Below are positions 49,624-60,371 of a DNA stretch of 64,000 nt, piece after piece (position 1 is the first letter of the stretch; every line of letters begins with the position of its first letter). This stretch comes from Agapanthus africanus (taxonomy: Eukaryota; Streptophyta; Magnoliopsida; Asparagales; Amaryllidaceae). The notes beneath the pieces are model-generated. The model saw only the letters and a list, made by a program, of their open reading frames with translations. It was not told the origin of the DNA and did no database searches. The stretch spans positions 186,761,044-186,825,043 of the forward strand of contig CM057344.1 of NCBI GenBank assembly GCA_030015575.1, given 5' to 3'. Position numbers and translations under genes: made by a program.

Positions 49624-51069
49624 CAAGGTTGCACGGACACGGATTCGTAGACACGAACACGATGCGACGCGACACGGCGATACGGAAAAATCATAAAATG
49701 TAAGATACTGGGACTCGGATATATATAGTACGGATCCGTTATGGCGGGTTTATATATAGAGAGAGTACGGATCTGTCGGGACGGGTTCGCGTTTTTAAAA
49801 ACACGAACTTGAATGAGGGCCGTTGGATCTTGTGTTTTTAATTAACGGTTAAAATTAATTCAGCTTAATAAATTGTTAATAAATGAACGTTAAATATTCC
49901 ACTTCTTGATTTTAGAAAAAAATCAAGAGAAACATCAAATTCTTTAGTATTACCCACACAATAGAATTTTTTTTTAATCAACAGTTAAAATTAATTCAGC
50001 TTAATAAATTGTTGATAAATGGAAAATAAATATTCTACTCCTTGATTTTAGAAAAAAATCAAGATAAACATCAAATCCTTTAGTATTACCTACACAATAT
50101 TTAAAAGTGCAAACAGATCGAGAAAAGTGTTTTTAATCAATGGTAAAAATTAATTCAGTTTAATAAATTGTTAATAAATAGAAGGTAAATATTATACTCC
50201 TTGATTTTAGGAAAAAATTCAAGAGAAACATTAAATCCCTTAGTATTACCTACACAATATTTGAAAGTGCAAACAGATCGAAAAAAGGCACACATATGTA
50301 TCCCTAAAATAAAGGAGTAGAATATTTACTGTCTATTTAGTAAGCTGGATTAATTTTAAGCATTGATTAAAAACGCAAGATCCAACAGCTCTCATTCAGG
50401 TTTGTGTTTTTAAAAACATGAACCCGTCCTAACGGATCCGTACTATATATATATGTGTGTGTGATAGTATTGTAACAATATATTCAACAAAAACCTTAGT
50501 TTTTCAACATTTTTTGAGCGTATTTATTAAATTTCAGCAAATAACATAATTATTTTAGCACACCTTTAGCAATTTTTATAAAAGAAATATGATTTTAGAA
50601 TTTTCTTACCAGTATTTAACATAATTTTAGCAATACCAATATAATTTCAGTAGTTTCCTATCTGTACTTAACATAATTTAGCAAAATCATATAATTTTAG
50701 TATTTTCCTAACAACTTCAACAAAAATACGTTATATATGTCATATGGAAATTATATTAAGCAGTAAAATTGAGTAAAATAAAAAGAAAAGTCAACAAATC
50801 AAGAAAGCTATAACAAGATTAGGGTTTTCTCACTTTTAATTGAAAAATAGTTTTTACGGTGTCGTGGTTTCACTAAAATGTGTCTGACACTTGTCTAATA
50901 CGTGTCCGACACTTGTCCGATACGTGTCTGACACGTGTCCAAATCCAACCGTCTTGTTTCGAAGCGGGACACGGAAAATATGTGTCGGACACGTGTCGGG
51001 CAAGTGTCGGGCACGAATCCATGTCCGACATGGATACGGCAACCAAAAAGACGTCTCCGTGCAGCCTAA
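49624..51069. mobile_element. hAT-like non-autonomous DNA element
   Basis: The left end is CAAGGTTGCACGGA and the right end, reverse complemented, is TTAGGCTGCACGGA. An exact 8-bp direct repeat, CATACAAT, flanks it (49616-49623 and 51070-51077). Eight-base duplications and CA(A/G)GG-type ends point to the hAT superfamily. The right subterminal region (50880-51010) is crowded with GTGTCCGACAC-type repeats, as found near transposase binding sites. There is no transposase gene. A second inverted-repeat element sits inside it. Confidence 0.7.
49728..50443. mobile_element. Inverted-repeat MITE nested in the hAT-like element
   Basis: Ends AGTACGGATCCGTT (49728) and AACGGATCCGTACT (50443) are inverted copies, and the inverted similarity extends about 150-180 bp inward on each side. 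The flanks are TA repeats, so the target duplication cannot be read. Three head-to-tail copies of an arm segment (starting near 49836, 49972 and 50130) make up the centre. Non-coding; superfamily unknown. Confidence 0.7.
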
Positions 51070-51077
51070 CATACAAT

Positions 51078-52222
51078 AGTTGTTCATGTTAGACATATAT
51101 CATTCTCTATTATCAGTGCAACAACTTTTTTGATTCTAGTAACACTTTCTGCTGGTCAATTCACCAACATTTTTGTTGAAAGGTTTTTCGAGACTTCTTA
51201 GAATTAATGGAGGTCATATTCATGGATGTGTTCATACTTGAAGTTTTCAAGATATTATAACCAAGGAAATTTTCGGTTCTCAACTCTAATAACATGCTTT
51301 TCAAGTTTTGGAGCGCTTCAATTTCAACTGAGCTTAATCTCAGTGGCAAGTATCAGTTTATTAGCCATCTATGCATTGATGGTAGACTATAGACTCCTAA
51401 GCCTAGCACATCAACACCATGCAAACCAGAGTAAACCAAAGAATTAAACATAAAATATAATTATTGGCATGAGGGAACCTAAACAGGGTTGATTACTGAA
51501 TTCAATATTAATCCATTTTTTCACTCTACCTGTCTAAGAAAATTTCATACGGGAAAAAAAACATGTGTATGTATCAACAACAAACAATATGAACATCGCT
51601 TTATCGGTTCACTTCTCACTTGCCATGTCTAGACACGGTTCACAAAGGGATACCCAAACTATGTTTACCTCATCACATGCTGTCCATAGTCATCTTTTCA
51701 ACTTGATACAACATCCAATAAGCAAGTAGCACACAAAAATGCATCAAAGACACTCCAATATGCCAACTTGCCATCAAAAGACAATAAAACCCACAGCTTT
51801 CATGTATGCAAGGTAAGGAAATAGAGAAACCAATAATAAAAGGTATACTCTTAAGATATTCACATAAGAATACAAAGGGGAAGCAAATGCACTTGAAAAG
51901 TAAATTATGAATCACACGAAAAACATCCCAACGCAATCAATTGACAAAAATATGAAATATAATGGTGTCAGTATCATAATAAATCATATGCATAACATTA
52001 TATTTACCGAGAGGGCGTGACACAAAAAGAAAAACCGGGTCAATCGGTAACAAAAATTAGAGCGTCGTATTTTTTTTCTGATAACAAAAAACAAAGAGAG
52101 AGAGAGAGAGAGATTTGTAAGATGGGATAATCCACGGTCTTCTGATTAGGGAGAGCCTACAAGGAAACAAACCCTATCCCTGAGAATGGATCGAAAAGAG
52201 GGGGAGAAATACAAAACCCTAG

Positions 52223-52256
<34 letters not shown>

Positions 52257-52907
52257 CCGAGGAAATTTAGGAGCGAGAGATTATAAAGGACGTCTCAGCT
52301 TTGATCCAACGCAGCTATTCACTGTTCAATTTTGAGGCCTTGCGTTGAGGAAAAACGCAACAGTCTCCGCCGTTGGATTCGATCCCGCTAAAGGTAGGAA
52401 TTGAATACTGCCCGTACACGCGTCTTAAGATATATAAGCATCTTGTGCCATGTGTCTTTTTGGCCGACTAGAATTTTTGCAATGTTATATATGTAAGATG
52501 TCAGTGAAGAATATTTAGAAAGATTTTAAACGATTATGATAAAAATCTTCTCTGTTTCTCTACTATTATTATAAGCCAAAAGGAATGAGTCATTTGATTT
52601 TGAAATCGATTGGTGACGTGGATTATTATTTTCTCAAAGATATCAAACAAAAGAACACCGTCGTTTTATGTGTAATACAAGTAGTTAAATACCACGTAAT
52701 TATTATTTTACAAGTGTGATACATGTACTTAAATCGGCACATCATTATTATTTTACAAGTGCGATGCAGGTAATTAAATCAATAAAGAAATCTCTCATAA
52801 AAATTTTAGCATTTTATATTTCACTAATTACCAAAATATCCCTACATACTTCACATTTACTTAAAAGACCCTCCAAACATTTAAATTGGCCCAAAAAGCC
52901 TCTCATG
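51078..52907. other. Unassigned DNA with (GA)n tracts
   Basis: No supported gene. (GA)n runs lie at about 52094-52113 and 52222-52256. On the minus strand the second is followed by ATTTCTAGGGTTTTGTATTT, which resembles the CT-rich 5' untranslated start of plant genes, but no convincing coding exon follows. An 87-codon minus frame at 51673-51936 matches nothing I recognise. The last few hundred bases are AT-rich flank of the CACTA element. Confidence 0.4.
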
Positions 52908-53410
52908 CTACTACAAATAAGGGTTGCCCCTACGGATAAATCCGTAGGGACAAGAAAATACCCTGTAGGTACAAACGCCGTAGGTGCAAGTTGAAGCCCT
53001 GAACTTGCCCCTACGGACAAAAACTTGCCCCTACGGAGTTCTGTGTAGGTCCCGTTTGCCCTACGGAGTAGGCCGCAGGGGCAAAAAAATTATTTTATTT
53101 ACGATTTTTTAAAATAGATTACTTGTACCTACGGAGTAATCCGTAGGGCCAAATAGTAGCCCCTACGGATACATGCGTAGGTACATATCCGTAGGGGCAA
53201 AATATCAGAAATCTTGATATTTTGCCCATATGGATAACTCCGTAGGGGCATTTGTTTGCTCCTACGAATATATCTGTAGGGGCAATCCCAACCCCCTGAT
53301 ACTGAGATCACAGGGGAAAATATCAGTTATTCTGATATTTTGCCCCTACGGTTTAATCCGTAGGGGCAACATGTGTACCTACGGATTAATCCGTAGATAC
53401 ATATTATCAG
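52908..53410. repeat. CACTA left terminal and subterminal repeat array
   Basis: More than a dozen half-sites of GCCCCTACGGA or its inverse, many paired as palindromes (for example 52927-52952, 53342-53367, 53379-53399). Two longer hairpins are also present: GGGCAAAATATCA with TGATATTTTGCCC (53195-53227, 13 bp perfect) and a similar one at 53313-53346. In En/Spm such subterminal motifs bind TNPA. Confidence 0.85.
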
Positions 53411-53721
53411 TTTTTTTTTTAAAAAGGACTGCCTGATTTTTTCTCGTCCTGTGCACAATAATATATACATCAATCAAATATAAAATTAATCATCACACAA
53501 CATATATCGCAGTATTCATAGTCACATCTCACGCATATGATATACAAAAGAAACCAAAAAACAGAATAGGATATAAATATAAACACCGTAGGACCACCAA
53601 TATCAATATCGTCAAAAATGTAGTACAATATGTATCATATAAATAAATACATGTTTTAGAAAATAAGAATCAAAAAGCTACCCTTGCTCGGTCCAACTCC
53701 ACCTCTGAAAAACGCTAGAAT

Positions 53722-56538
53722 CTAGCGCGCCTGCTCCTCGGTCAATAAATCATGCAATTCGGCGCGTGCGGGAGTCTGAGCGGGCTGTGGAGATGGCGAT
53801 GTGGTCTGCGCTGCCGCCGTCGAGGTAGTGGCTTGCGGAGCCGCGGCTGCGGGAGTCTGAGCGGGCGGTGGAGCTATAGGAGCTGTCTGCGGAACCGTAG
53901 CCGATGTAGTGGCTTGCGGAGCCGCAGCCGAAGGAGATGCATGTGGAGGCTCGGCCGATGTATCCTGTCTCGTCTGGACCTAACGTGTGTAATAAACGTG
54001 TAAGAATTGTGTATTATTCGAATTCGTATCATTATCAAATTATTCCGAAACCCCATTTGGATATCTAGTTTGGAAAACCGTAGTTTATTTTAATTAGATA
54101 TGTATGTATGATTAATCAAACCTAAGTCTACAACCAAATAAGCTCAGGCTACGTACTAATATTGGATATGTTGATATTTATAATATGACATAATATTTTA
54201 CTATTAAGTAGTATACATACCAGCATCTCCTTCAACTCCTGAACGGTGGCCTTCAAGCTCTCCAGTTCCTGCTGGACACGTCGCTCACCGGAGACGGAGG
54301 AAGTAACCGCCGGGGTGGAGTCCAACCTCATATGGACCCTGCTAGGGCCCAGTCTTCGGCCTCTCTCCCAACCTCCGTGGTGCCCTCCGTATGAGGCGTC
54401 CAGGACTGGGGTCAGCAGCCTCGGATTGCTCTGTCTGGTGAAATCGATCCCCGAGGCCTCGGCCTGCTCAACCACCCGCTCCTACACCCACATTAAGCAG
54501 TAAAGTATAAGTATAAAATTTAAATTTGAACCTTCCAAAACTAAAATTTCAAATATGGGTTGAATAAATATTAACACTTACGCAATACTCCTGGGTAGCG
54601 ACGTCGGGATATCGAAGCTCGCCCGTGGCGGGATCTGTCGAGGTGCCGTGGATGGCAAGATATGCGGACAGCACGCTCGGTGTACCACCTTACGCCAGGG
54701 TCTGAGTTGTCTGCAAAATTAGAAAATAACTCTTAATATTAGATATATTAGAAAATAACTCTTAATATTGCATTATATCACAAAGGCCGGTCTATTGTAA
54801 TTTTCCGATAACTTCATGGCTCGAGTAATATTTCTTGAGCCACTTGTGCAAGTGGGGCGACCCCTCTTCGCCGATTTCCTATTCTCTATATTTTGAGCGG
54901 CCTGTTTCTGCACAACGCATTCACATTTAGTTTTCTAATTAAGGAACACAAAAAAATAAATTATATCCTAAACAATGAATTACATTTAAAATACATACAT
55001 GTTTGCGTTGAGAGTCGAAATATTCGCACAATAGAGGACATGTCTCTACGTCGACTCTCGCAAATGCCGGAGTAGATAGGAGGGCCGCTCTCTCTGCCTC
55101 GGGGGTCGCCATCCAAAGGGAGTAGCAGTCGGCCTTCAGCTCATTCCTGTTGTATCGTACCTTGATCTGCATGTTCTTCATCAGGCCATTGTACAGAGCA
55201 TGAAGGTCGAGCACCCTCTCAGGGTGATCAAGGTCGAGTACAGGCTGAAAATCGTAATCCGACTGAAAATACAAAAAAAACATTATTATTAGATTGCAAG
55301 TGTTAATAATAAATATATTGGATAAATCAAATGAAAATATATATTAATACCCGAGCCTGATAAAAAAAGAAGGCGAATGAGTGCCGGTGCTGCTCGCCCC
55401 ACTCAACGTGAAGTGGATAGTTCTTCACGAGCCGGCTCTCGTCCCCCATATACCGGCCGAACCTCTCGGCATGAGGACCGGTATAGCGATAGTCAAGGGT
55501 AAAAAAGAGGGGGAATGCTGCCTCCCCCCTAGCCTTGTCAGGCCTCAGCCTATGGGACCGATTCGGGCCTCGAGTTCCCCTCTGGGGATGGGGAGGCCCT
55601 GCGTCTGCAAGAAATATCAAGACAATCAATATTAAGACAAAATTGTATTAAGAAATCAAGGTTAAACGAAAATTGTAGTGTGATATATACCTCCGGTGAC
55701 AAAAGTACGAGCCTGGGCCCGGGCAGCAGCAAGAGCGGGATGATAGTTCCTCCGGTGAGGAACAGCCGGGGTCCCGGATGCGGACGCATTCCCTCCAACT
55801 AGAAAATAAATATTGACGCTAAATTTCCATGATGTTCATATTTATTCTATAGAGCATATGTAAAATGAATAAATATTTTATATTTATTCATACTAACCTG
55901 CAGACGATGCGGAGGGTACGGAAGTGGCAGGAGTGACCCTTGCGTCAGATGTGGACGCACCACCTATAATTAAACAATTAAAAATAGATTATATAAGTAA
56001 TTGCAAAAAGAATGTGTAGATCAATAATATAACGTTCTAAATCAATATGCATGTACTATAGGATATATAAATATACCCGCAGGTGCGGTGGTGTCACCAC
56101 CTACAACTAGACAATAATAAAAATTACTATCTAAGTAAGAGCAAAAGGAATGTGTGTATATTTATGATATAGCATTCTAAATTAATATACATGCACTATA
56201 TGATATATAAACATACCTGGAGGAGCGGGAGTGGCCTCTATCCCCGATGTGGACGCATCACCAACAACTCGACAATCAAATATTGACAATATAAGTAATT
56301 TTGACATAAACAGACATGAATATCTATAATATTACATTCAAAATAGATATGCGTGCAATATACCTGGAGGTGTGGCAAAATCCACACGGAAGGAGGCATC
56401 CGAAGGGGTCTCCGATCTGGGTGCAAGACCGGCCCTCTGAATCTCCCTACGCAGCTCTCCGGACGGCAGAACCGCTCTGCCTCTGCCTCTGTCTCTGCCG
56501 CGGCTGGAGCTCCTGCCGCCCCTCGCTGCTCCCGACAT
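53722..56538 (-). CDS. CACTA second gene, Transposase_24 (Ptta/En/Spm) type, 11 exons
   Basis: Model on the minus strand, exons: 56538-56364, 56267-56217, 56106-56077, 55963-55898, 55798-55691, 55604-55351, 55262-54999, 54907-54782, 54710-54582, 54481-54221, 53979-53722. All introns are GT-AG and the phase is continuous, giving about 573 codons. The start is basic (MSGAARGGRSSSRGRDRGRG). Small Ala/Pro/Ser-rich exons follow. The core in exons 6-8 includes GEAAFPLFFTLDYRYTG and the family-typical SAKRGRPTCTSGSRNITRAM. Exon 10 ends in a short coiled coil (VQQELESLKATVQELKEML) and the tail is Ala/Pro/Thr-rich. One in-frame TAA occurs in exon 9. The likely role is that of TNPA: DNA binding at the element ends. 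Confidence 0.7.
55691..56364 (-). repeat. Tandemly duplicated micro-exon units in CACTA second gene
   Basis: Exons 2-5 each start with a GTTGGTGATGCG-like segment (V-G-G/D-A-S) and end in phase 1. Several intervening introns are similar over most of their length (compare 55965-56076 with 56108-56216 and 56269-56363, all with AAAGAATGTGT or ATATGCATG blocks). The unit is about 135-145 bp. All these exons are multiples of three (51, 30, 66, 108), so duplication kept the frame. Confidence 0.7.
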
Positions 56539-56584
56539 CGTCATTAAATCTAGATAAACGGTTAGTGGACGCATTAGACAATCA

Positions 56585-57847
56585 TTAAAAGTATTGACTA
56601 TATATGTATAGATCATAAAATGTGAAGTAATAATATAACATTACTGATAACCTTTTTCGTTTCGTGGGCGCATTATACATATCTACTTGGATTTCATCGT
56701 CGATGTCATTTCTAACCCACGTAACTTCATGATCGGCCGAAGACAACCCGTCCTTCGAAATAGACGGTCGGAGCACTCTAAGCCTTCTCTCTTCTTCATC
56801 CTCATCGCTATCCTTGAATTCTGGGACATCGTAGACATCTCTGGGTTTCCATCGGCATACAACACTCCATCCCGGATGCTTCAAACACTGTGAGAAGTAT
56901 ACTTGGAACGCTTGGTTCAGAAAGATAAACGCATCTTCCTAACCGTAAAATCGAAGTGTGTTCACACTGGTCAATCCATATTCATCTTTCCAAGTCCCAA
57001 GATTGCTTCTCCACTTATCCGTATCGGTTCGCGTATCGTACCAAGTATACTGGAATATATAAAAGGGTTCTGATCGTCCGGGATAGTGGATGCCGAGTAT
57101 ACAATTTAAGTACCCATAATAAATCACACCGTCCGATCCTACCGTCGCAATCCCACTATTCTGAGTGGTTCTAGATGTTTCTATGTCCTTAATTTTGAAT
57201 TTATATCCAAGGACACCAAATCCTTTGTACTATGCAACCTCCATACTAGGAAATTGAGCTAAACATCTTGAATCACTCTCAAATGATGCAGACAAGTTCG
57301 GATCGTGGATCTAACAAAACAAATTTTACGAAAAATACATAACGATACTAGTTTAGATTAAAACTGATAGCAATAAAATGTTATTCGAATAACTTACATG
57401 ATCTGTGACCCAATCACAAAAATTATCCTGATGATATTTTTCCAATCGTTCTTCATTCCAATCAGAATGCCCCTCACGTACCTCATTAAAATGAATTCTG
57501 TTTTCGACAAATAATGGTGACATTAATATTATATCATTTCATACACACACAAACACAAATATAACAATTAATCCAAAAAAACTTACTCTCTAATTTGTTC
57601 AAGACATGCGCAATTAAGCAAGATAAACCGGTATATCTTGTTGATAAACATAGTGTCTACCCTCTTATACTCGGCTTTACCATATGGCCCGTCTTGAATT
57701 CTTCGAGGCCGGTTAAGTCTTGTCTCAATGTTCTCGTCTAGATAGCGGGAACAAAATGTGGTTGCTTAATCAAGAAAATAACCTTGCATGATAGAACCCT
57801 CTGGTCGATTTTTATTGCGTATATACTTTTTAAGAGTGTAGAGGTAC
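56585..57847 (-). pseudogene. CACTA transposase, exons 2-4 (DUF4218 end and DUF4216 part)
   Basis: Downstream exons of the TNP2-like gene: exon 2 57847-57587, exon 3 57497-57398, exon 4 from 57310 to about 56585, with GT-AG borders in continuous phase. Exon 2 carries FCSRYLDENIETRLNRPRR, conserved after the DUF4218 domain. Exon 4 carries the DUF4216 region (VIYYGYLNCILGI...YTWYD) and a tail with VVCRWKPRDVYDVPEF, typical of the TNP2 C-terminus. Three in-frame stops interrupt it: TAA at 57766-57768, and TAG at 57230-57232 and 56939-56941. The true 3' end may instead splice near 56660. Confidence 0.75.
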
Positions 57848-57924
57848 CTAATGAAAATATGTTGAATAAATAAATATGGGCATACAAGACAACAATAAAT
57901 TTATAAATTGCGCGAAACGAAAAA

Positions 57925-60231
57925 TTACACGTACCTCTCGACGGGATACATCCATCGATATTGTACCGGTCCGGCTAACTTAGCCTCAGTTGCAAGATAA
58001 ACCGTCAAGTGTATTATGATATCGAAGAATGACGGTGGGAAAATACGCTCAAAGTTGCAAAGTATCAATGCAATAGAATTTTCTAGTTTATCCAGCGTCA
58101 TAACCTCTAGTGTTTTAGCACACAACTCTCTGAAAAAACAACATAGGTCGTTGATTACTAGACCAACCGATTCGGGGAGAGAAGTCCTGAGGGCTAATGG
58201 AAGAAGGTGCTCCACGATAACATGGTGATCATGACTTTTCAGCCCATCGATCTTGCCTTTCACAATTTTTATTTTCTTGCTGAATGATCCTGAGAAACCT
58301 GTGGCAACTTTCAAATCATGCAACACCTGCAGGAATCTTTTCTTCTCCGGTTGTGACATATGATAAGCGGCATTGGGAAGTACAAACTTGCTCGGTTTAC
58401 CCGCTACCGGTCTAGAGTGCAGTTCACTTCTTATTCTCCACTCCTGTAGATCCATCCGAGCATTCAGGTTATCTTTCGATTTCCCGTCTTTACAAAGAAG
58501 CAAGTTAATTATATGCTCTGATACTCCCTTCTCTATATGCATGACGTCGAGACAATGACGCACTAAATTTGTTGACCAGTACGGAAGCTCGACGAAAATG
58601 CTTAACTTGTTCCAAAACGGTGGTTTGACCTGTTTCGTCGGATCCATCCCGAAGGTCATATTATTGTAACCATCCCATTGAGCAGTCACGTCCTCTCCGG
58701 ACAATGGGGATGGAGCTCCAAGAATCTCCTGATGACCATCAAAGTAAACCGTGTTTAACCTATAGGGATGGTCTGGAGGCAGGAAACGTCGATGACCGCA
58801 ATAACAAACCTTCCTGCTAAAATTCAAGAATTTCGATGTTGTGTGTTCATGGCAATGAGGACATGCTTTGTGACCATGTACGGACCAACCTGATAGCATT
58901 CCATACGCAGGAAAGTCATTAATTGTCCACATTAAAGCCGCACGCAGTATGAAGGTTGTATTTATGTTTGCATCGTATGTCTCTACACCATCAATGAACA
59001 AAGATTTCAACTCCTCGATCAGAGGTCGGAGATAGACGTCGATATTGTTCCCCGGTGAGTTTGGTCCGTCGATAAGAAGAGACATCATAAAGTATGATTG
59101 GTCCATAGCCAACCAAGGTGACAGATTATAAATTATCATTACAACGGGACATATGCTGTGACTTCCAGCCATATAGTTTAATTGGCAGAAGCCATCAGTA
59201 GCCAGTCCGAGCCGGACATTGCGAGGATCGCTATTGAATATTGCGTGCCTCCTATCGAAATCCTTCCATGCCGGTGAATCTCTTGGATGGCTCATTTTTC
59301 CATCTTCACTTGGAGGAGCACGGTGATGCCAAATCATTACTTCGGCTGTTTTATTGCACCTGAATAGCCTCTGTAGCCTCTGTGTTATGGGAAAGTATCG
59401 TGCTATCTTGACAGGTATATCGGGCTTCATATCAGAATCTTTCGGTTTATACCTTGCCTCTCCGCATGTTGGACACTCTTTCAAATCTGAATTCTCTTTC
59501 CGGTACAACACGCAGTTTTTAGGACATGCTTGAATCTTCTCGCACTTTAGACCCAAATCAGACATCATCTTCTGGGCTCCGTACCAGCTGTCGGGCACGT
59601 TATTTCCCAGGGGCATAGAATCTTTCAAGAACGAAAGAAGTATTGTGAATGACTTGTTGCTCCATCCATTTAGGCACTTAATCTGGAAAAGTTGGACGAA
59701 CCATGAGAGGGTGGAATACTTCGCATTCTCATAAATTGGTTTTCTAGCATCATTCATGAAATTTTCATATTTATCCGCACGCGGTCCTTGACCGGAAGGA
59801 ATGTCATCTTCGGTACGAATAGATTCACTTAGGGCAGCCTCTACCATATCCTCCATTTCTTCTGATGGAAATAAATTACCGTCTTCTCCTTCTGCCGCAT
59901 TACCGAATTCTTCTTCTTCTCCTGCCACATTATCGTGTTCTCCTTCTTCTTCTGCCGCATTACTGCATTCTTCTCCTTCTCTGTGATATTTCAAAGTTGT
60001 ATAAAGTCTAGTAAACCCATATTTTACAATATGAATCTCTGCCAATTCTACCTTCTGCCAGTACTTATTGCCACATCTATCGCACGGACAGAGAATCTTC
60101 TCTATTATGATCTTATTATGTGCGCATGCAAATTCAATGAAAGCAGCAACTCCTGCGACAAACTTAGATTGCATACGTTGTTGCCAATCTACATACATCC
60201 AGTTCTTAACTCTGATGTACTCATAGGCCAT
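57925..60231 (-). CDS. CACTA transposase, TNP2-like, exon 1 (Transposase_21)
   Basis: A 768-codon open frame; the exon itself probably ends at 57935 at the donor GTACGT. The start Met at 60231 lies just after a good acceptor (TTATACAG). Residues 10-90 form a Transpos_assoc domain (WMYVDWQQRM, CPCDRCGNK, HIVKYGF). An acidic spacer of glutamate repeats follows (about 95-150). The Transposase_21/TNP2 core contains a Cys pair motif (CPTCGEARYK), LGLATDGFCQLNYMAGSHS, GNNIDVYLRPLIEELK, WTINDFPAYGMLSGWSVHG, ACPHCHEHT and HCLDVMHIEKGVSEHIINLL. DUF4218 begins near residue 680. It catalyses cutting and joining of CACTA ends in the nucleus. The exon has no internal stop; later exons do. Confidence 0.92.
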   Translation of the reverse strand: MAYEYIRVKNWMYVDWQQRMQSKFVAGVAAFIEFACAHNKIIIEKILCPCDRCGNKYWQKVELAEIHIVKYGFTRLYTTLKYHREGEECSNAAEEEGEHDNVAGEEEEFGNAAEGEDGNLFPSEEMEDMVEAALSESIRTEDDIPSGQGPRADKYENFMNDARKPIYENAKYSTLSWFVQLFQIKCLNGWSNKSFTILLSFLKDSMPLGNNVPDSWYGAQKMMSDLGLKCEKIQACPKNCVLYRKENSDLKECPTCGEARYKPKDSDMKPDIPVKIARYFPITQRLQRLFRCNKTAEVMIWHHRAPPSEDGKMSHPRDSPAWKDFDRRHAIFNSDPRNVRLGLATDGFCQLNYMAGSHSICPVVMIIYNLSPWLAMDQSYFMMSLLIDGPNSPGNNIDVYLRPLIEELKSLFIDGVETYDANINTTFILRAALMWTINDFPAYGMLSGWSVHGHKACPHCHEHTTSKFLNFSRKVCYCGHRRFLPPDHPYRLNTVYFDGHQEILGAPSPLSGEDVTAQWDGYNNMTFGMDPTKQVKPPFWNKLSIFVELPYWSTNLVRHCLDVMHIEKGVSEHIINLLLCKDGKSKDNLNARMDLQEWRIRSELHSRPVAGKPSKFVLPNAAYHMSQPEKKRFLQVLHDLKVATGFSGSFSKKIKIVKGKIDGLKSHDHHVIVEHLLPLALRTSLPESVGLVINDLCCFFRELCAKTLEVMTLDKLENSIALILCNFERIFPPSFFDIIIHLTVYLATEAKLAGPVQYRWMYPVERYV

Positions 60232-60371
60232 GTTAGACTGTATAACATATAAATTGTAGCTTATGGTGACTATATTGAGAAATATAAGAACGTGATAGTT
60301 ACTGACAAAGGAGAAAATCCGTGTATATGCTTTGTGTGTGCGTTTGTCGTTGAAAAGAATAAATTATCGAA

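Noticed and set aside
51673-51936. 87-codon hydrophobic minus-strand frame as a host membrane protein
   Set aside because: No recognisable family, no supporting start or splice context; length is within chance for AT-rich DNA.
52080-52330. Host gene 5' end on the minus strand (CT-rich leader)
   Set aside because: Looks like a plant 5' untranslated region but no coding exon or splice pattern can be followed.
53752-54003. Cys/Arg/Gly-rich plus-strand frame
   Set aside because: Antisense shadow of the Ala/Pro-rich last exon of the second CACTA gene.
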